NCBI RefSeq assembly: GCF_000383615.1 | Contig: NZ_KB911596.1 | Span: 1 to 64,000, forward strand | Direction of reading: 5' to 3' | Length of the DNA stretch: 64,000 nucleotides | Source of the DNA: Streptomyces canus 299MFChir4.1 | GTDB lineage: Bacteria > Actinomycetota > Actinomycetes > Streptomycetales > Streptomycetaceae | In this document: piece after piece, positions 25,703 through 34,369 of the stretch | How the letters are laid out: every line of letters begins with the position of its first letter | How positions within the stretch are numbered: the first letter of the stretch is position 1 | Notes under the pieces: generated by a model | Database searches by the model: none | What the model was told of the DNA's origin: nothing | What the model saw: the letters and a program-made list of their open reading frames with translations, nothing else | Translations under genes and position numbers: made by a program

Positions 25703-28700
25703 GTGGCGGATGCGGGGGACCCGACGCAATTGAGCGAGGGCGTCTACGAAAAGCTCGTCACTCAGGATCTTCACGATCAGATGGCGGGCCTCGAAGCCGC
25801 AGGATGGAAGGCCATCGACGCGGAGGTGAGCAAGGAATCCACGCCCTACGTACTGGCCCGACACATCGGTGAGGCGGTGGGACGCAGGTTGGCACAACTC
25901 CCCCAGAGGGAGCAGGTGGCCGTCGCCAACCACATCATGCAGTCGTTGGCGGCCAGCGCGCCCGACCCGGACGAGGACGGGATCAGCAACACCATCGCCG
26001 ATGGTCCTCGTCAGTTGCTGGCCGTCGCCGAACCAGAGGCCCCTGGCGTATACGCGATCCGTCCACTAACGCCCCTCTCCGAGACGGCTCTGATCACCAA
26101 CGCTCCAGACGACCCCAATCTGGGCGCCGAACTGCGTGCGGAACTTGCAACGGCCAACCGCATCGACCTGCTGTGCGCATTCGTCAAGTGGCACGGCATA
26201 AGGGTGCTTGAAGATTCACTCCGCGCGGCGACGGAGCGGGGAGCCAAAATCCGGGTCATCACGACCACCTACATCGGAGCCACGGACCGCCACGCCGTGG
26301 ACCGTCTGGTCCGAGAATTCGGCGCCGAGGTCAAGATCAATTACGAGATCCGCTCGACGCGCCTTCACGCGAAGGCCTGGTTGTTCCATCGCAATACCGG
26401 CTTCAATACGGCCTATGTCGGCAGCTCCAACCTGTCCAAGGCCGCACTGCTGGACGGTCTGGAATGGAACGTAAGGCTGTCGTCGGTCGCCACGCCCCGA
26501 GTACTCGACAAGTTCGAGGCGACATTCGACGCGTACTGGAATGACTCCTCCTTCGAGTCGTACGACCCCGATGAGGACGGCGAGCGACTCACCGATGCCC
26601 TGGCCCGCGCGGGCGGAGGCGGGTCAGGTGAAGACCTCAAGATCAACCTTTCCGGACTTGAAGTACAGCCGTTCCCTCACCAGCGGGACATGCTGGAACG
26701 GCTTCGCGTGGAACGCTTGATCCGCGGCCACCACGAGAACCTCCTGGTCGCGGCGACCGGCACCGGCAAGACCGTCATGGCGGCTTTGGACTACCGCACT
26801 ATGCGTGACCAGCAGGCGGGACAGCTCCCCCGGCTACTTTTCGTCGCACATCGCAAGGAGATCCTTAAGCAGTCTCTGCGCACCTACCAAGAGGTACTCG
26901 CCAACGCTTCCTTCGGCGAGTTGCTCTTCAACGGCCAGGAGCCCAGCGAATGGACTCACGTGTTCGCCAGCGTCCAGTCCCTCAACCTCCAGCGCCTGGA
27001 ACAGCTCGCACCGGACCACTTCGACGTGATCGTCATCGATGAGTTCCACCACGCCACGGCGGGCACATACCGTCGCGTCCTGGACCACTTCAAGCCGACG
27101 GAGCTGCTCGGTCTCACCGCGACGCCGGAGAGGATGGACGGGATCAACGTCCAAGACGAATTCTTCGAAGGCCGGATCGCTGCCGAAATGCGACTGTGGG
27201 AGGCGCTCGAAGCCGACCTGCTGTGCCCCTTCCACTACTTCGGAATCCCGGATGGCACGGACCTGACTCAGCTGAACTGGCGTGCGGGTTCCTACGATCG
27301 GGACGAGCTCGGCAATGTCTACACGGCCAGTGACGCTCGGGCTCTCATCGTCATCAAGCAGGTAAAAGACAAGATCGCCAACCCTGCGGCCATGCGGGCC
27401 CTGGGTTTCTGCGTGACCAAGGCGCACGCACACTTCATGGCGAGGCAGTTCGACAAGGTCGGCTTCCAGGCTGCGGCTCTCGACAGTGACTCGACTGCCG
27501 CAGAGCGCGAGCGGACACTGAAAGATCTCAAAGACGGCAAGATCCAAGTCATTTTCTCAGTGGACTTGTTCAACGAGGGTCTGGACATCCCCGACGTCGA
27601 CACCCTCCTTCTTCTGCGCCCCACGAACAGCGCGACCGTCTTCTTGCAGCAGCTGGGGCGCGGTCTTCGCCGTACGCCGAACAAACCGGTGCTGACGGTT
27701 CTTGACTTCATCGGCCAGCACCGGGCTGAGTTCCGCTTCGAGGAGCAGTTCCGCGCGCTGACGAACCTGTCTCGCAACCGACTGGTCGACGGCATCGAGC
27801 GCGACTTCCCCCACCTCCCCTCCGGCTGCCAGATCATCTTGGAGGGGAAGTCCAAGAAACTCGTGCTCGACAACATTCGCACACAGCTCAACGCCACTAT
27901 CAACACGCTCGCCAAGGAAGTCAGGGACTACAGCACGCCCACTCTCGATGCCTATCTGCGCGAGAGCAGGCGCGACATCAAGGAGCTCTACAAGAGCGAC
28001 AACTCGTGGACCAAGGTCCTGCGTAAAGCGGGCGTCGTGAAGGAGGCCCCGCTTCCCGGCGAAGAGGACCTCCTCAAGCGCGTCCACGCTTTCCTCCACG
28101 TCGACGATCCTGAACGGGCCCAGATGTATCTGCGCCTGCTCGCCGACGACTCCCCCGATTACGACTCCCTCAGCCACGCCGAACAGGCATACGCCCGCAT
28201 GCTCTTCTTCAACCTGTGGGACAAGGCGGGCGGCTTCTCCGGCTACCGGGAGGGCCTGGAATCCTTGCGAGCTCAGCGCCTGCTCCGGGACGAACTCCAG
28301 CAGGTGCTGTCGTATGTTCTCGACCGCACCGACCATTTTCCCATCGCCCTTGAAGGACCGCTCAGCCACCTCCCCCTGAAGATCCACAGCGCGTACAACC
28401 GTTCCGAGGTCTTGGCCGCGTTGGGGGTTGCACGGCTGGGTGGACAGATGCCCGGAGTCTTCAGCCAAGGCGTGAGCTGGATCGAAGAGATCAAAACAGA
28501 CGCCCTGCTGATCACCCTGGAGAAGAACGAGCGGGACTTCTCTCCCAGCGTCCGATACAAGGACTACGCGATCAGCCCCACGCGCTTCCACTGGGAATCG
28601 CAGGGCAACACACCGGAAAGTTCCCCGACAGGTCTGCGCTATCAGCAACACGAGCAGCAGGGGAGCCACATCCTGCTCTTCCTCCGCCGCTACAAGCGCA

Positions 28701-28849
28701 ACGCCATCGGCAAGTCGGAGCCGTGGGTGTTCCTGGGCCCGGCCACCTACGTGGATCACGCCGGCAGCAAGCCGATGGCGATCACGTGGGATCTCCGTCA
28801 CGAGCTCCCGGCCGATGTCTGGACGTACTCGACCATTGCAGCCGGATAG
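25703..28849 (+). CDS. SauUSI-like type IV restriction enzyme (PLD nuclease-helicase-DUF3427)
   Basis: ATP-dependent nuclease of 1048 residues. A phospholipase-D-type nuclease domain has HxK in RLHAKAWLF (about 220) followed by GSSNLSKAAL. An SF2 helicase follows: Walker A ATGTGKT (about 351-357), DEFH box (about 446), LTATPER and QLGRGLRR (about 650). The C-terminal 350 residues match the DUF3427 layout. This order is that of SauUSI, which cuts DNA with modified cytosine; the S. coelicolor chromosome is known to carry such a methyl-specific gene. The GTG start has AAGGAG at 5 bases. Codon bias is weaker than in neighbours, suggesting transfer. No methylase is adjacent, as expected for type IV. 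Confidence 0.82.
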   Translation: MADAGDPTQLSEGVYEKLVTQDLHDQMAGLEAAGWKAIDAEVSKESTPYVLARHIGEAVGRRLAQLPQREQVAVANHIMQSLAASAPDPDEDGISNTIADGPRQLLAVAEPEAPGVYAIRPLTPLSETALITNAPDDPNLGAELRAELATANRIDLLCAFVKWHGIRVLEDSLRAATERGAKIRVITTTYIGATDRHAVDRLVREFGAEVKINYEIRSTRLHAKAWLFHRNTGFNTAYVGSSNLSKAALLDGLEWNVRLSSVATPRVLDKFEATFDAYWNDSSFESYDPDEDGERLTDALARAGGGGSGEDLKINLSGLEVQPFPHQRDMLERLRVERLIRGHHENLLVAATGTGKTVMAALDYRTMRDQQAGQLPRLLFVAHRKEILKQSLRTYQEVLANASFGELLFNGQEPSEWTHVFASVQSLNLQRLEQLAPDHFDVIVIDEFHHATAGTYRRVLDHFKPTELLGLTATPERMDGINVQDEFFEGRIAAEMRLWEALEADLLCPFHYFGIPDGTDLTQLNWRAGSYDRDELGNVYTASDARALIVIKQVKDKIANPAAMRALGFCVTKAHAHFMARQFDKVGFQAAALDSDSTAAERERTLKDLKDGKIQVIFSVDLFNEGLDIPDVDTLLLLRPTNSATVFLQQLGRGLRRTPNKPVLTVLDFIGQHRAEFRFEEQFRALTNLSRNRLVDGIERDFPHLPSGCQIILEGKSKKLVLDNIRTQLNATINTLAKEVRDYSTPTLDAYLRESRRDIKELYKSDNSWTKVLRKAGVVKEAPLPGEEDLLKRVHAFLHVDDPERAQMYLRLLADDSPDYDSLSHAEQAYARMLFFNLWDKAGGFSGYREGLESLRAQRLLRDELQQVLSYVLDRTDHFPIALEGPLSHLPLKIHSAYNRSEVLAALGVARLGGQMPGVFSQGVSWIEEIKTDALLITLEKNERDFSPSVRYKDYAISPTRFHWESQGNTPESSPTGLRYQQHEQQGSHILLFLRRYKRNAIGKSEPWVFLGPATYVDHAGSKPMAITWDLRHELPADVWTYSTIAAG

Positions 28850-28928
28850 CCACGGAGGACTAAGCCGCTATCGGCAGACGCGGTCAGGCTTTTCACCGCC
28901 GCCCACGGCCCGAGTCCTCCTCATCCCC

Positions 28929-29591
28929 TCAGGTGGCGAGGACTTCAGTGTCTTCAGCCTCTACCTCGAAGCGTGTCTGTGCGCGGTCCAGGGCCTCATC
29001 GGCGTCGCGTCCGTGAGCCCTCAACCAGTGAAGGACGTCGACCATCACATCGATCGCCGCTTCTTCAACCACCGCCACCGCTCCGGCCCCCGCCAGCCAT
29101 AGGCGTTCCTGTTTGCCGCCGTAGCCGCCCAGCAATGCCTCCACTCTGCTCACACGGGCGCCCCCGGTGTGCCCCTCGGCTGAGAGCAACCCTGTCGGCA
29201 GCTCACACCACGTCACCTTCTGGTCGGCCCGAAGCTGAACGCCCCAGCGGTCAGTCACGGCACTGACCAGCGACATGCCCCTACCGGCCTCAGCATCCAG
29301 TCCGGCATCAAGGAGCACCGGCAGGGCGCGAGTGTCGGAGTCGTGGACCTCAATCCGTAGACGGGGTCCGCTCATGGACACCACGAGAGTGGCGGGGGTA
29401 CCGGCGCCCACGTGCCTGATGACGTTCGATACGAGCTCGCTAACGCAGAGCTGAGCGGCATCGACGACACCATGAAGGCCCCACAACCCCAAGTGAAGCC
29501 GCATGATTCGCCGGAGCGCCGCGGCCTCCTGCGGTTCCGCGGTGAAGGGAAGGCTCCAGGGCTTCCTCGGGACACCAGCGATGCAGTCCAT
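28929..29591 (-). CDS. HATPase_c_2 regulator (RsbW-like) of a WhiJ-type cluster
   Basis: ATP-binding protein of 220 residues of the anti-sigma/GHKL kinase type. N box reads ELVSNVIRHVG; the G1 box DSDTRAL and glycine box GRGMSLV are present. A C-terminal helical extension of about 75 residues is unusual for the short type. It is divergent from the XRE and DUF397 genes, the standard three-part WhiJ-type arrangement in Streptomyces. Likely acts on protein partners rather than a cell-wall sensor, since no membrane part exists. Confidence 0.83.
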   Translation of the reverse strand: MDCIAGVPRKPWSLPFTAEPQEAAALRRIMRLHLGLWGLHGVVDAAQLCVSELVSNVIRHVGAGTPATLVVSMSGPRLRIEVHDSDTRALPVLLDAGLDAEAGRGMSLVSAVTDRWGVQLRADQKVTWCELPTGLLSAEGHTGGARVSRVEALLGGYGGKQERLWLAGAGAVAVVEEAAIDVMVDVLHWLRAHGRDADEALDRAQTRFEVEAEDTEVLAT

Positions 29592-29617
29592 CCATCAACA
29601 CCTCATTGCTCTCGTCG

Positions 29618-29666
29618 AGTTGCCGGGTGCAACTACCCGCCTACAGAGAGTTGCACTGCAACTCTC
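29618..29666. promoter_or_regulatory. Pair of inverted repeats in the WhiJ-type cluster
   Basis: GAGAGTTGC-ACT-GCAACTCTC (29646-29666) is a perfect 9-bp inverted repeat. A second site, AGTTGC-N5-GCAACT (29618-29634), lies 28 bp upstream. Both share AGTTGC/GCAACT. They lie between the divergent ATPase and XRE genes, so the XRE protein is the natural candidate binder. Confidence 0.6.
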
Positions 29667-29794
29667 AAAATGGAACTCTCATCTCTTACCTCTGGTGGTG
29701 CGGCCAGACAACGAGCGCCCCCGGCGCGCGCCACCTTGCCGTCTCCTTGGGACAACCAGGACGATCTGCTAGATCGACACGAAGGGCCGCAGGA

Positions 29795-30640
29795 ATGGCA
29801 GTTGGACCCACGACACGAAGGCGCCAGCTCGGCGCCGACCTCCGCCGTCTCCGCGAGCGAAAGGGGTTGACCCTCGAAGAGGCAGGCACCCGCGTCGGCA
29901 TCTCGAAGGCGACCCTGAGCCGCTACGAGACGAAGGAAGGGACCGTCAAGTGGCCTGCCGTCGACGCCCTCTGCCGCGAGTACGACGCCTCCGACGAGGA
30001 ACGCCTCGCCCTCGTAGAGCTTGCGAAGGGCGCCAAGATCCAGGGCTGGTGGCGCTCCCTCGACGACCCCATCCCCGAGTCGATGAACCTCATGCTCACG
30101 CTTGAGGACGAGGTCGTACGCGAAGACCACTACGCCTGCATGTACATCCCCGGTCTCCTGCAGACCCGCGGCTACGCGGAAGCCGTCCACCGTGCTTCGG
30201 AAGTGCAGTGTCCCGAACGCGAAGTTCAGCACATGGTCGACATCCGCATGAAAAGGCAAGAGCTCCTCGAACGCCAGGAACCCCCGCTGCTGTGGTGCGT
30301 TATCGATGAGGCGGCACTGCGGCGCAGAGTGGGCGGCTCCGAGGTCATGCAGGACCAGCTCCAGCACCTACTCACCGTGGCGCAACGACCGCATGTCACC
30401 GTCCAGGTGCTCCCCTTCTCGTCAGGTGCGCACGCGGCTTCCGTGGGCAGCTTTGCCGTCCTGAGGGGGCCGACGCCTGAACTGGACGTGGTGTACGTGG
30501 ACTTGCTCGGCGGTGGCCTCTTCATGGAGAAGCAACGAGAACTGGAGCGTTATAGATTGGCGTTCGAGTACCTCAGCGCACAGGCGCTCGACCTTGAGTC
30601 CTCGGCGGCGGTCATCCGCCGTATAAGCAAGGAGCTTTGA
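29795..30640 (+). CDS. XRE regulator with DUF5753 (WhiJ-like)
   Basis: 281-residue DNA-binding protein. Helix-turn-helix at about 10-65 (LGADLRRLRERKGLTLEEAG, then GISKATLSRYE). The rest is the DUF5753 domain with YIPGLLQTRGYA and LPFSSGAH, typical of WhiJ-like developmental regulators. The ATG follows GAAGGG/AGGA. Its stop overlaps the DUF397 start (TGATG), so expression is coupled. It likely binds the inverted repeats at 29618-29666. Confidence 0.88.
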   Translation: MAVGPTTRRRQLGADLRRLRERKGLTLEEAGTRVGISKATLSRYETKEGTVKWPAVDALCREYDASDEERLALVELAKGAKIQGWWRSLDDPIPESMNLMLTLEDEVVREDHYACMYIPGLLQTRGYAEAVHRASEVQCPEREVQHMVDIRMKRQELLERQEPPLLWCVIDEAALRRRVGGSEVMQDQLQHLLTVAQRPHVTVQVLPFSSGAHAASVGSFAVLRGPTPELDVVYVDLLGGGLFMEKQRELERYRLAFEYLSAQALDLESSAAVIRRISKEL

Positions 30641-30843
30641 TGACGAAGGCACCGACGCACGAGTGGTTCAAGTCCTCCTACAGCGGAGGCAGCGGAACCG
30701 AATGCGTGGAGGCCGCCGTCGTTCAGCCCGAGATCCTCGTACGGGATTCCAAGGCACCTGAGCGCCCGTACCTCGTCATATCAGCGGGAGCCTGGTGCAA
30801 CTTCCTGTCCGTTGTGCGTCGTACACCCCCCGGGCACTTCTAG
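30640..30843 (+). CDS. DUF397 protein
   Basis: 67-residue partner of XRE/DUF5753 regulators. The DUF397 core is seen: WFKSSYSGGSGTECVEAA, VRDSK and a terminal W-x-x-F helix. In characterised pairs the small protein modulates the XRE regulator. AAGGAG lies ahead and the start overlaps the XRE stop. Confidence 0.88.
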   Translation: MTKAPTHEWFKSSYSGGSGTECVEAAVVQPEILVRDSKAPERPYLVISAGAWCNFLSVVRRTPPGHF

Positions 30844-30849
30844 GAGCAG

Positions 30850-31074
30850 ATGACCGTGCGCGGACCGCACCTGGGTACTCCCCTGCCCGCGCCGCTGCCG
30901 TTGCGGACCGTCGGCGATCTCCGTGCCGCCGAGGTTTCGTCGGAGGCGGATCTGAGCTCGGTCGCGTCGGTGATCGTCGACTACCGGGGCAGGATCCGTC
31001 TCTGCCAAGACCCTGACTTCGGCACAGCGGTACATGGCCAGGCCGATCACCCCCACCAGGAGCGCACCGCGTGA
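30850..31074 (+). CDS. Small unassigned protein between DUF397 and BtrH-like genes
   Basis: 74 residues, no family recognised. It has AGGAG 3 bases ahead of the ATG and its stop overlaps the next start (GTGA), so it is very likely translated. The N-terminus is Pro/Leu-rich, the middle Ser/Val-rich with one Cys (RIRLCQDPDF), and the end His-rich. Could be a regulator, a small partner of the BtrH-like enzyme or a peptide substrate; nothing in the sequence decides. Confidence 0.6.
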   Translation: MTVRGPHLGTPLPAPLPLRTVGDLRAAEVSSEADLSSVASVIVDYRGRIRLCQDPDFGTAVHGQADHPHQERTA

Positions 31075-32060
31075 CCACCCTGACCGGCATCGACCCCCGC
31101 GGCCTGCACCACTGCGAAACCACCACCCTCGGCGTGCTCCTCCGCCACCAAGGCATCGACCTCTCCGAACCCATGCTCTTCGGCCTGGGCCGCGGGCTGT
31201 CCTTCATCTACTGGGACAGTAAGAGCATGGGTTTCCCTTTCCTCGGGGGGCGGGTCAAGCCGTTCGAGTTGACCAGGAACCTGGCCGGCACGCTCGGGTT
31301 GGAGCTCGTGGTTCGGGAGACCGGCTCGGCGCGCAAGGGGTGGGCCAACGTGGTGGAGGCCATTGATGGCGGTCGGCCCGTGGGGTTGCAGCTCGACAGC
31401 TATCACTTGGACTACTTCGGGACGAAGGTGCACTTCGGGGGGCATGTCGTCGCGATGTACGGCTACGACGACCGGCTCGCCCACCTCGTGGACACCGAGC
31501 AGCAGGGCGGAGCGGTGTCGACCGGGCTGGAGAGTCTCGCGCGGGCCAGGGCCGCGCGGGGGCCGATGACCGCCAGGCACCGGTCGTTCACCCTCACCGC
31601 TCCCCAGGACCTGCCCCCTCCCCGTCACAGCGTCGTTTCCGCCATCACCGGCTGCGCCCACGCCTTCCTCAACCCGCCCATCGCCAACCTGGGTCACCGT
31701 GGCATCGAGAAGAGCGGCAAGCTCGTACGCACCTGGCTGCGGCGGAGCGACGATCCTCGGCAGGATCTGCCGCAGGCCGCCCTGCTGATGGAGAAGGCCG
31801 GTACGGGCGGTGCCCTGTTCCGCAACCTCTACCGTGACTTCCTCGCGGAGTCTGGCGAGTTCGTCGACAGTGATCATCTGCGCACCGGACAGCGGCTGTA
31901 CGCCGAGGCCGCCGCCCTGTGGACGGAGGTCGCCGCGCAGATCACCGAAGCCGGTGAGTCGGGGGACGAACAGTTCCTCGTACAGGCGGGCACCGCCCTC
32001 CTCGAACTGTCACGCATCGAGCGCGAGGCCATGGAGGCGCTGAGCCGCCTGGAGGGCTGA
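31071..32060 (+). CDS. BtrH-like acyltransferase/peptidase-fold protein
   Basis: 329-residue protein with a BtrH_N-type N-terminal domain and a DUF4872-like C-terminal half. A candidate catalytic Cys is in LHHCETTTLGVLLRHQG (about residue 15) and a His in VHFGGHVVAMYGYDD (about 128), as in Cys-His acyltransferases such as butirosin BtrH, which moves an acyl chain from carrier protein to aminoglycoside. No carrier protein or aminoglycoside genes are nearby. GTG start overlaps the preceding gene; AGGAG is 9-10 bases ahead. Confidence 0.78.
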   Translation: MTTLTGIDPRGLHHCETTTLGVLLRHQGIDLSEPMLFGLGRGLSFIYWDSKSMGFPFLGGRVKPFELTRNLAGTLGLELVVRETGSARKGWANVVEAIDGGRPVGLQLDSYHLDYFGTKVHFGGHVVAMYGYDDRLAHLVDTEQQGGAVSTGLESLARARAARGPMTARHRSFTLTAPQDLPPPRHSVVSAITGCAHAFLNPPIANLGHRGIEKSGKLVRTWLRRSDDPRQDLPQAALLMEKAGTGGALFRNLYRDFLAESGEFVDSDHLRTGQRLYAEAAALWTEVAAQITEAGESGDEQFLVQAGTALLELSRIEREAMEALSRLEG

Positions 32061-32130
32061 ACCGAGTCCCGGTCCGGGCAGATGAGGCCGGGTGAGGCCT
32101 CATGAAGGTCGCCGACAGACGTGCCGTGCC

Positions 32131-32223
32131 GTGCGCTGGATCACAGCAGAGGAGTTCGCCGGGCTGCATCCTGTCTCCGAGGAGGACCTGGTCTTCCTCG
32201 ACGGCGTACTGCCGCGGCTCTGA
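32131..32223 (+). other. Possible remnant or tiny gene
   Basis: A 30-codon frame (starting VRWITAEEFAGLHPVSEEDL) with acidic, native-looking codons ends at a TGA before the zinc-ribbon gene. It reads like the end of a helical protein. AGG-type ribosome site is absent, so it may be a fragment. The remainder of 32061-32286 shows nothing else. Confidence 0.25.
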
Positions 32224-32286
32224 GCGGTCGGACGTCGGCTGCGGGGATACTGCCTCTCAAGCACCGACCCGGAAGGCGACGACACC

Positions 32287-32589
32287 ATGCTCATCCTCTT
32301 TGGCACCAAGGGCTACCTGTACCAGCTCGCGATACTCACCCTGGTGTGCGGGCGGTGCGGGAACCCGGCCGCGCACACCCTGCGCAAGCGCGTCACGAAG
32401 TTCACGCTGTTCTTCGTGCCGCTGTTCCCGATCTCCACCAAGTACGCGACGCAGTGCACCTTCTGCGGTGCGGAGAACAAGGTGAGCGCGCAGGAGGCGG
32501 AGCAGTTGGAGGCGCAGGCCGCCGCCGGTGGCGGGCAGAGCGGTCAGGTGTACGGCGGTCAGGCTCCGCAGCAGCCGCACCAGCACTGA
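32287..32589 (+). CDS. Zinc-ribbon protein
   Basis: 100-residue protein with two CxxC pairs (CGRCG and CTFCG) forming a zinc ribbon around a hydrophobic, LITAF-like middle KFTLFFVPLFPISTKY. The C-terminus is Gln/Gly/His-rich. Family members are small membrane-associated zinc-ribbon proteins of unknown role. GGAAGG precedes the ATG. Confidence 0.8.
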   Translation: MLILFGTKGYLYQLAILTLVCGRCGNPAAHTLRKRVTKFTLFFVPLFPISTKYATQCTFCGAENKVSAQEAEQLEAQAAAGGGQSGQVYGGQAPQQPHQH

Positions 32590-32629
32590 GGTCTCAGCCG
32601 GACTTGCGGGCCACCTCGCCGTAGAAGCC

Positions 32630-34165
32630 TCAGGCGGCTCCCATCGCCTGACTGGGGACGGGATCGCGTCCGTGTCCGTGTCCGTGTCCGCAGTCGTCAC
32701 CGGTGGTCGGGGGTTCCGAGTACGTCGGCGGGTCAGGCGTCTCCTCGACCGGCGGAGGATCAGCGGGCGTTGGGGTGCCGGGCTCCGGTACGGGCGTCTC
32801 GTCCCCCGGCGCGCCGGGCTTCGGCTTCCTGGGCTCGGGCTTGGGCTTGGGCCGCTGTTTCTTCGGCGGAACCGGCGTCGGCTTCACGGGCGGCTGCGGC
32901 GGCTGCGGCGACTGCGGCGGCTCATCCCCCGGTGAGGGCTCCGCAGGGCCGGGCCCGGGGTTCGGCACCTCCGGCGTCCCCGGCGCAGGCTGCTCCGGCT
33001 CCGGCGTCCATGGGTCGCCGATGGCACTCCCGCCCTCACCCTCAGAACCGCCCGAACCGTACCCGGCATCCCCGGTGACGACCGCCCCCGCGGACGGCCC
33101 GGCAGCCGGATCCCGCACCACAGGACTCTGCGCCACCGGCCCCTGTGCCACCGGCCCCCGTCCCGGCGAAGTCGCCGTCGCTGGGGACTCGTTCAGGCCG
33201 AGGGTCAGTACGACCGCGACGGCCGCCGCGACCGCCGTACCGGAGGCGAGGGCGGCCTTGGTCTTCGGACCCGCCGCACGGGCCGTACGAAGAAGACCCG
33301 GCCCGGTCACAGAAACAGAACCACCAGCCCCCGCCGAACCCACCGAACCCGCCATCAGCGACGCCAGGAACTTCCCCGTGCCGCCGCCGCCCACCACGAA
33401 GACCAGCAGCGCGGGGCCGACGAGCGCGGGCAGCCTGTTGTTGGCGCGGATCAGGACGGCTTGGCGGCCACGGCACCCGTCGCAGGCGTCGACGTGGGCG
33501 AGGAGGCGCTCGGACTGACGCGGGGTCGCGTTGCCGCGGACGTAGGCCGGCATCCGGACCCAGTGGACCTCGCACGCGGGATCGTCGGGGGCCTCGGTCT
33601 GCGAGCGCAGGAACGCCTGGCGCATGCCCTCGCGGGCCCGGTGCAGCAGTACGGCCGTGGCGCCCTGCTTGGCGCCGATCTGCCGGCCGACGGTCTCCAG
33701 GGGCTGGCCCTCGGCGTCGGCGAGCCACAGGGCCCGCACCCAGCGTTCGGGGAGTTCGCCGAGGACACGCACCAACAGGTCGGTGGCGGAGACCTGTTCG
33801 GCCGGGTCCGCCGCATGTCCGGCCGACGCCTGCTCAGGGACCTGTGGGAACTGCGGGACCTGCGGGTCGCGCGGGGTCTCCTGCGTGGCGCTCGCGACGG
33901 AGGACGCGAGGTGCCGGACGGTCGTCATGAGGTACGCCGGGACGTTGTCGATCTCGTGTCCCGCGGACAGTCGCCGCCACACCCGGAAGTGCGCCTCGGC
34001 GACGAGGTCTTCGGCCGCCCAGGTGTTACGGGTGAGCGAGCGGGCATACGCGACGAGGCGCGGCTGCTCCTGCTCGTAGATCCGCACGTACGCGGCGGTC
34101 ACGGCGGTCTCGGCGGTCGTGGAGGGGGACGTCCGGGCGGGCACTCGGGCCGGTCGATCGGTCAT
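32630..34165 (-). CDS. ECF sigma factor fused to zinc-finger, membrane and Pro-rich tail
   Basis: 511-residue protein. ECF sigma region 2 is at about 25-95 (YARSLTRNTWAAEDLVAEAHFRVW) and region 4 at about 135-185 (LPERWVRALWLADAEGQPLETVG). A zinc-finger anti-sigma-like segment follows (HVDACDGCRG), then a hydrophobic stretch (about 245-265) and another near 300-320, then roughly 170 Pro/Gly/Lys-rich residues ending in CGHGHGHG. Sigma and anti-sigma-like parts in one chain suggest self-restraint at the membrane. No separate anti-sigma gene is adjacent. Confidence 0.85.
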   Translation of the reverse strand: MTDRPARVPARTSPSTTAETAVTAAYVRIYEQEQPRLVAYARSLTRNTWAAEDLVAEAHFRVWRRLSAGHEIDNVPAYLMTTVRHLASSVASATQETPRDPQVPQFPQVPEQASAGHAADPAEQVSATDLLVRVLGELPERWVRALWLADAEGQPLETVGRQIGAKQGATAVLLHRAREGMRQAFLRSQTEAPDDPACEVHWVRMPAYVRGNATPRQSERLLAHVDACDGCRGRQAVLIRANNRLPALVGPALLVFVVGGGGTGKFLASLMAGSVGSAGAGGSVSVTGPGLLRTARAAGPKTKAALASGTAVAAAVAVVLTLGLNESPATATSPGRGPVAQGPVAQSPVVRDPAAGPSAGAVVTGDAGYGSGGSEGEGGSAIGDPWTPEPEQPAPGTPEVPNPGPGPAEPSPGDEPPQSPQPPQPPVKPTPVPPKKQRPKPKPEPRKPKPGAPGDETPVPEPGTPTPADPPPVEETPDPPTYSEPPTTGDDCGHGHGHGRDPVPSQAMGAA

Positions 34166-34369
34166 GCAGGAACGCTCCAGTTCCCGGCGGTCGGGGCGCG
34201 GAAGGGTTTGTCGGCGTAGATGACAAAACTTTCAATGATTCAGTTCCGGCCGTGATTCAGATCACACGAACGAACTCCGGCCCCGCGTAATCGATCGGTA
34301 CTTCTGGGGCTCGACAAGGCAATTGACCCTCACACCCTCACCGCACATCCGAGACGGAGACCGCCGCTC

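Noticed and set aside
30850..31074. Lanthipeptide precursor
   Set aside because: One Cys only and no modifying enzyme of a known RiPP class adjacent; kept only as an open question.
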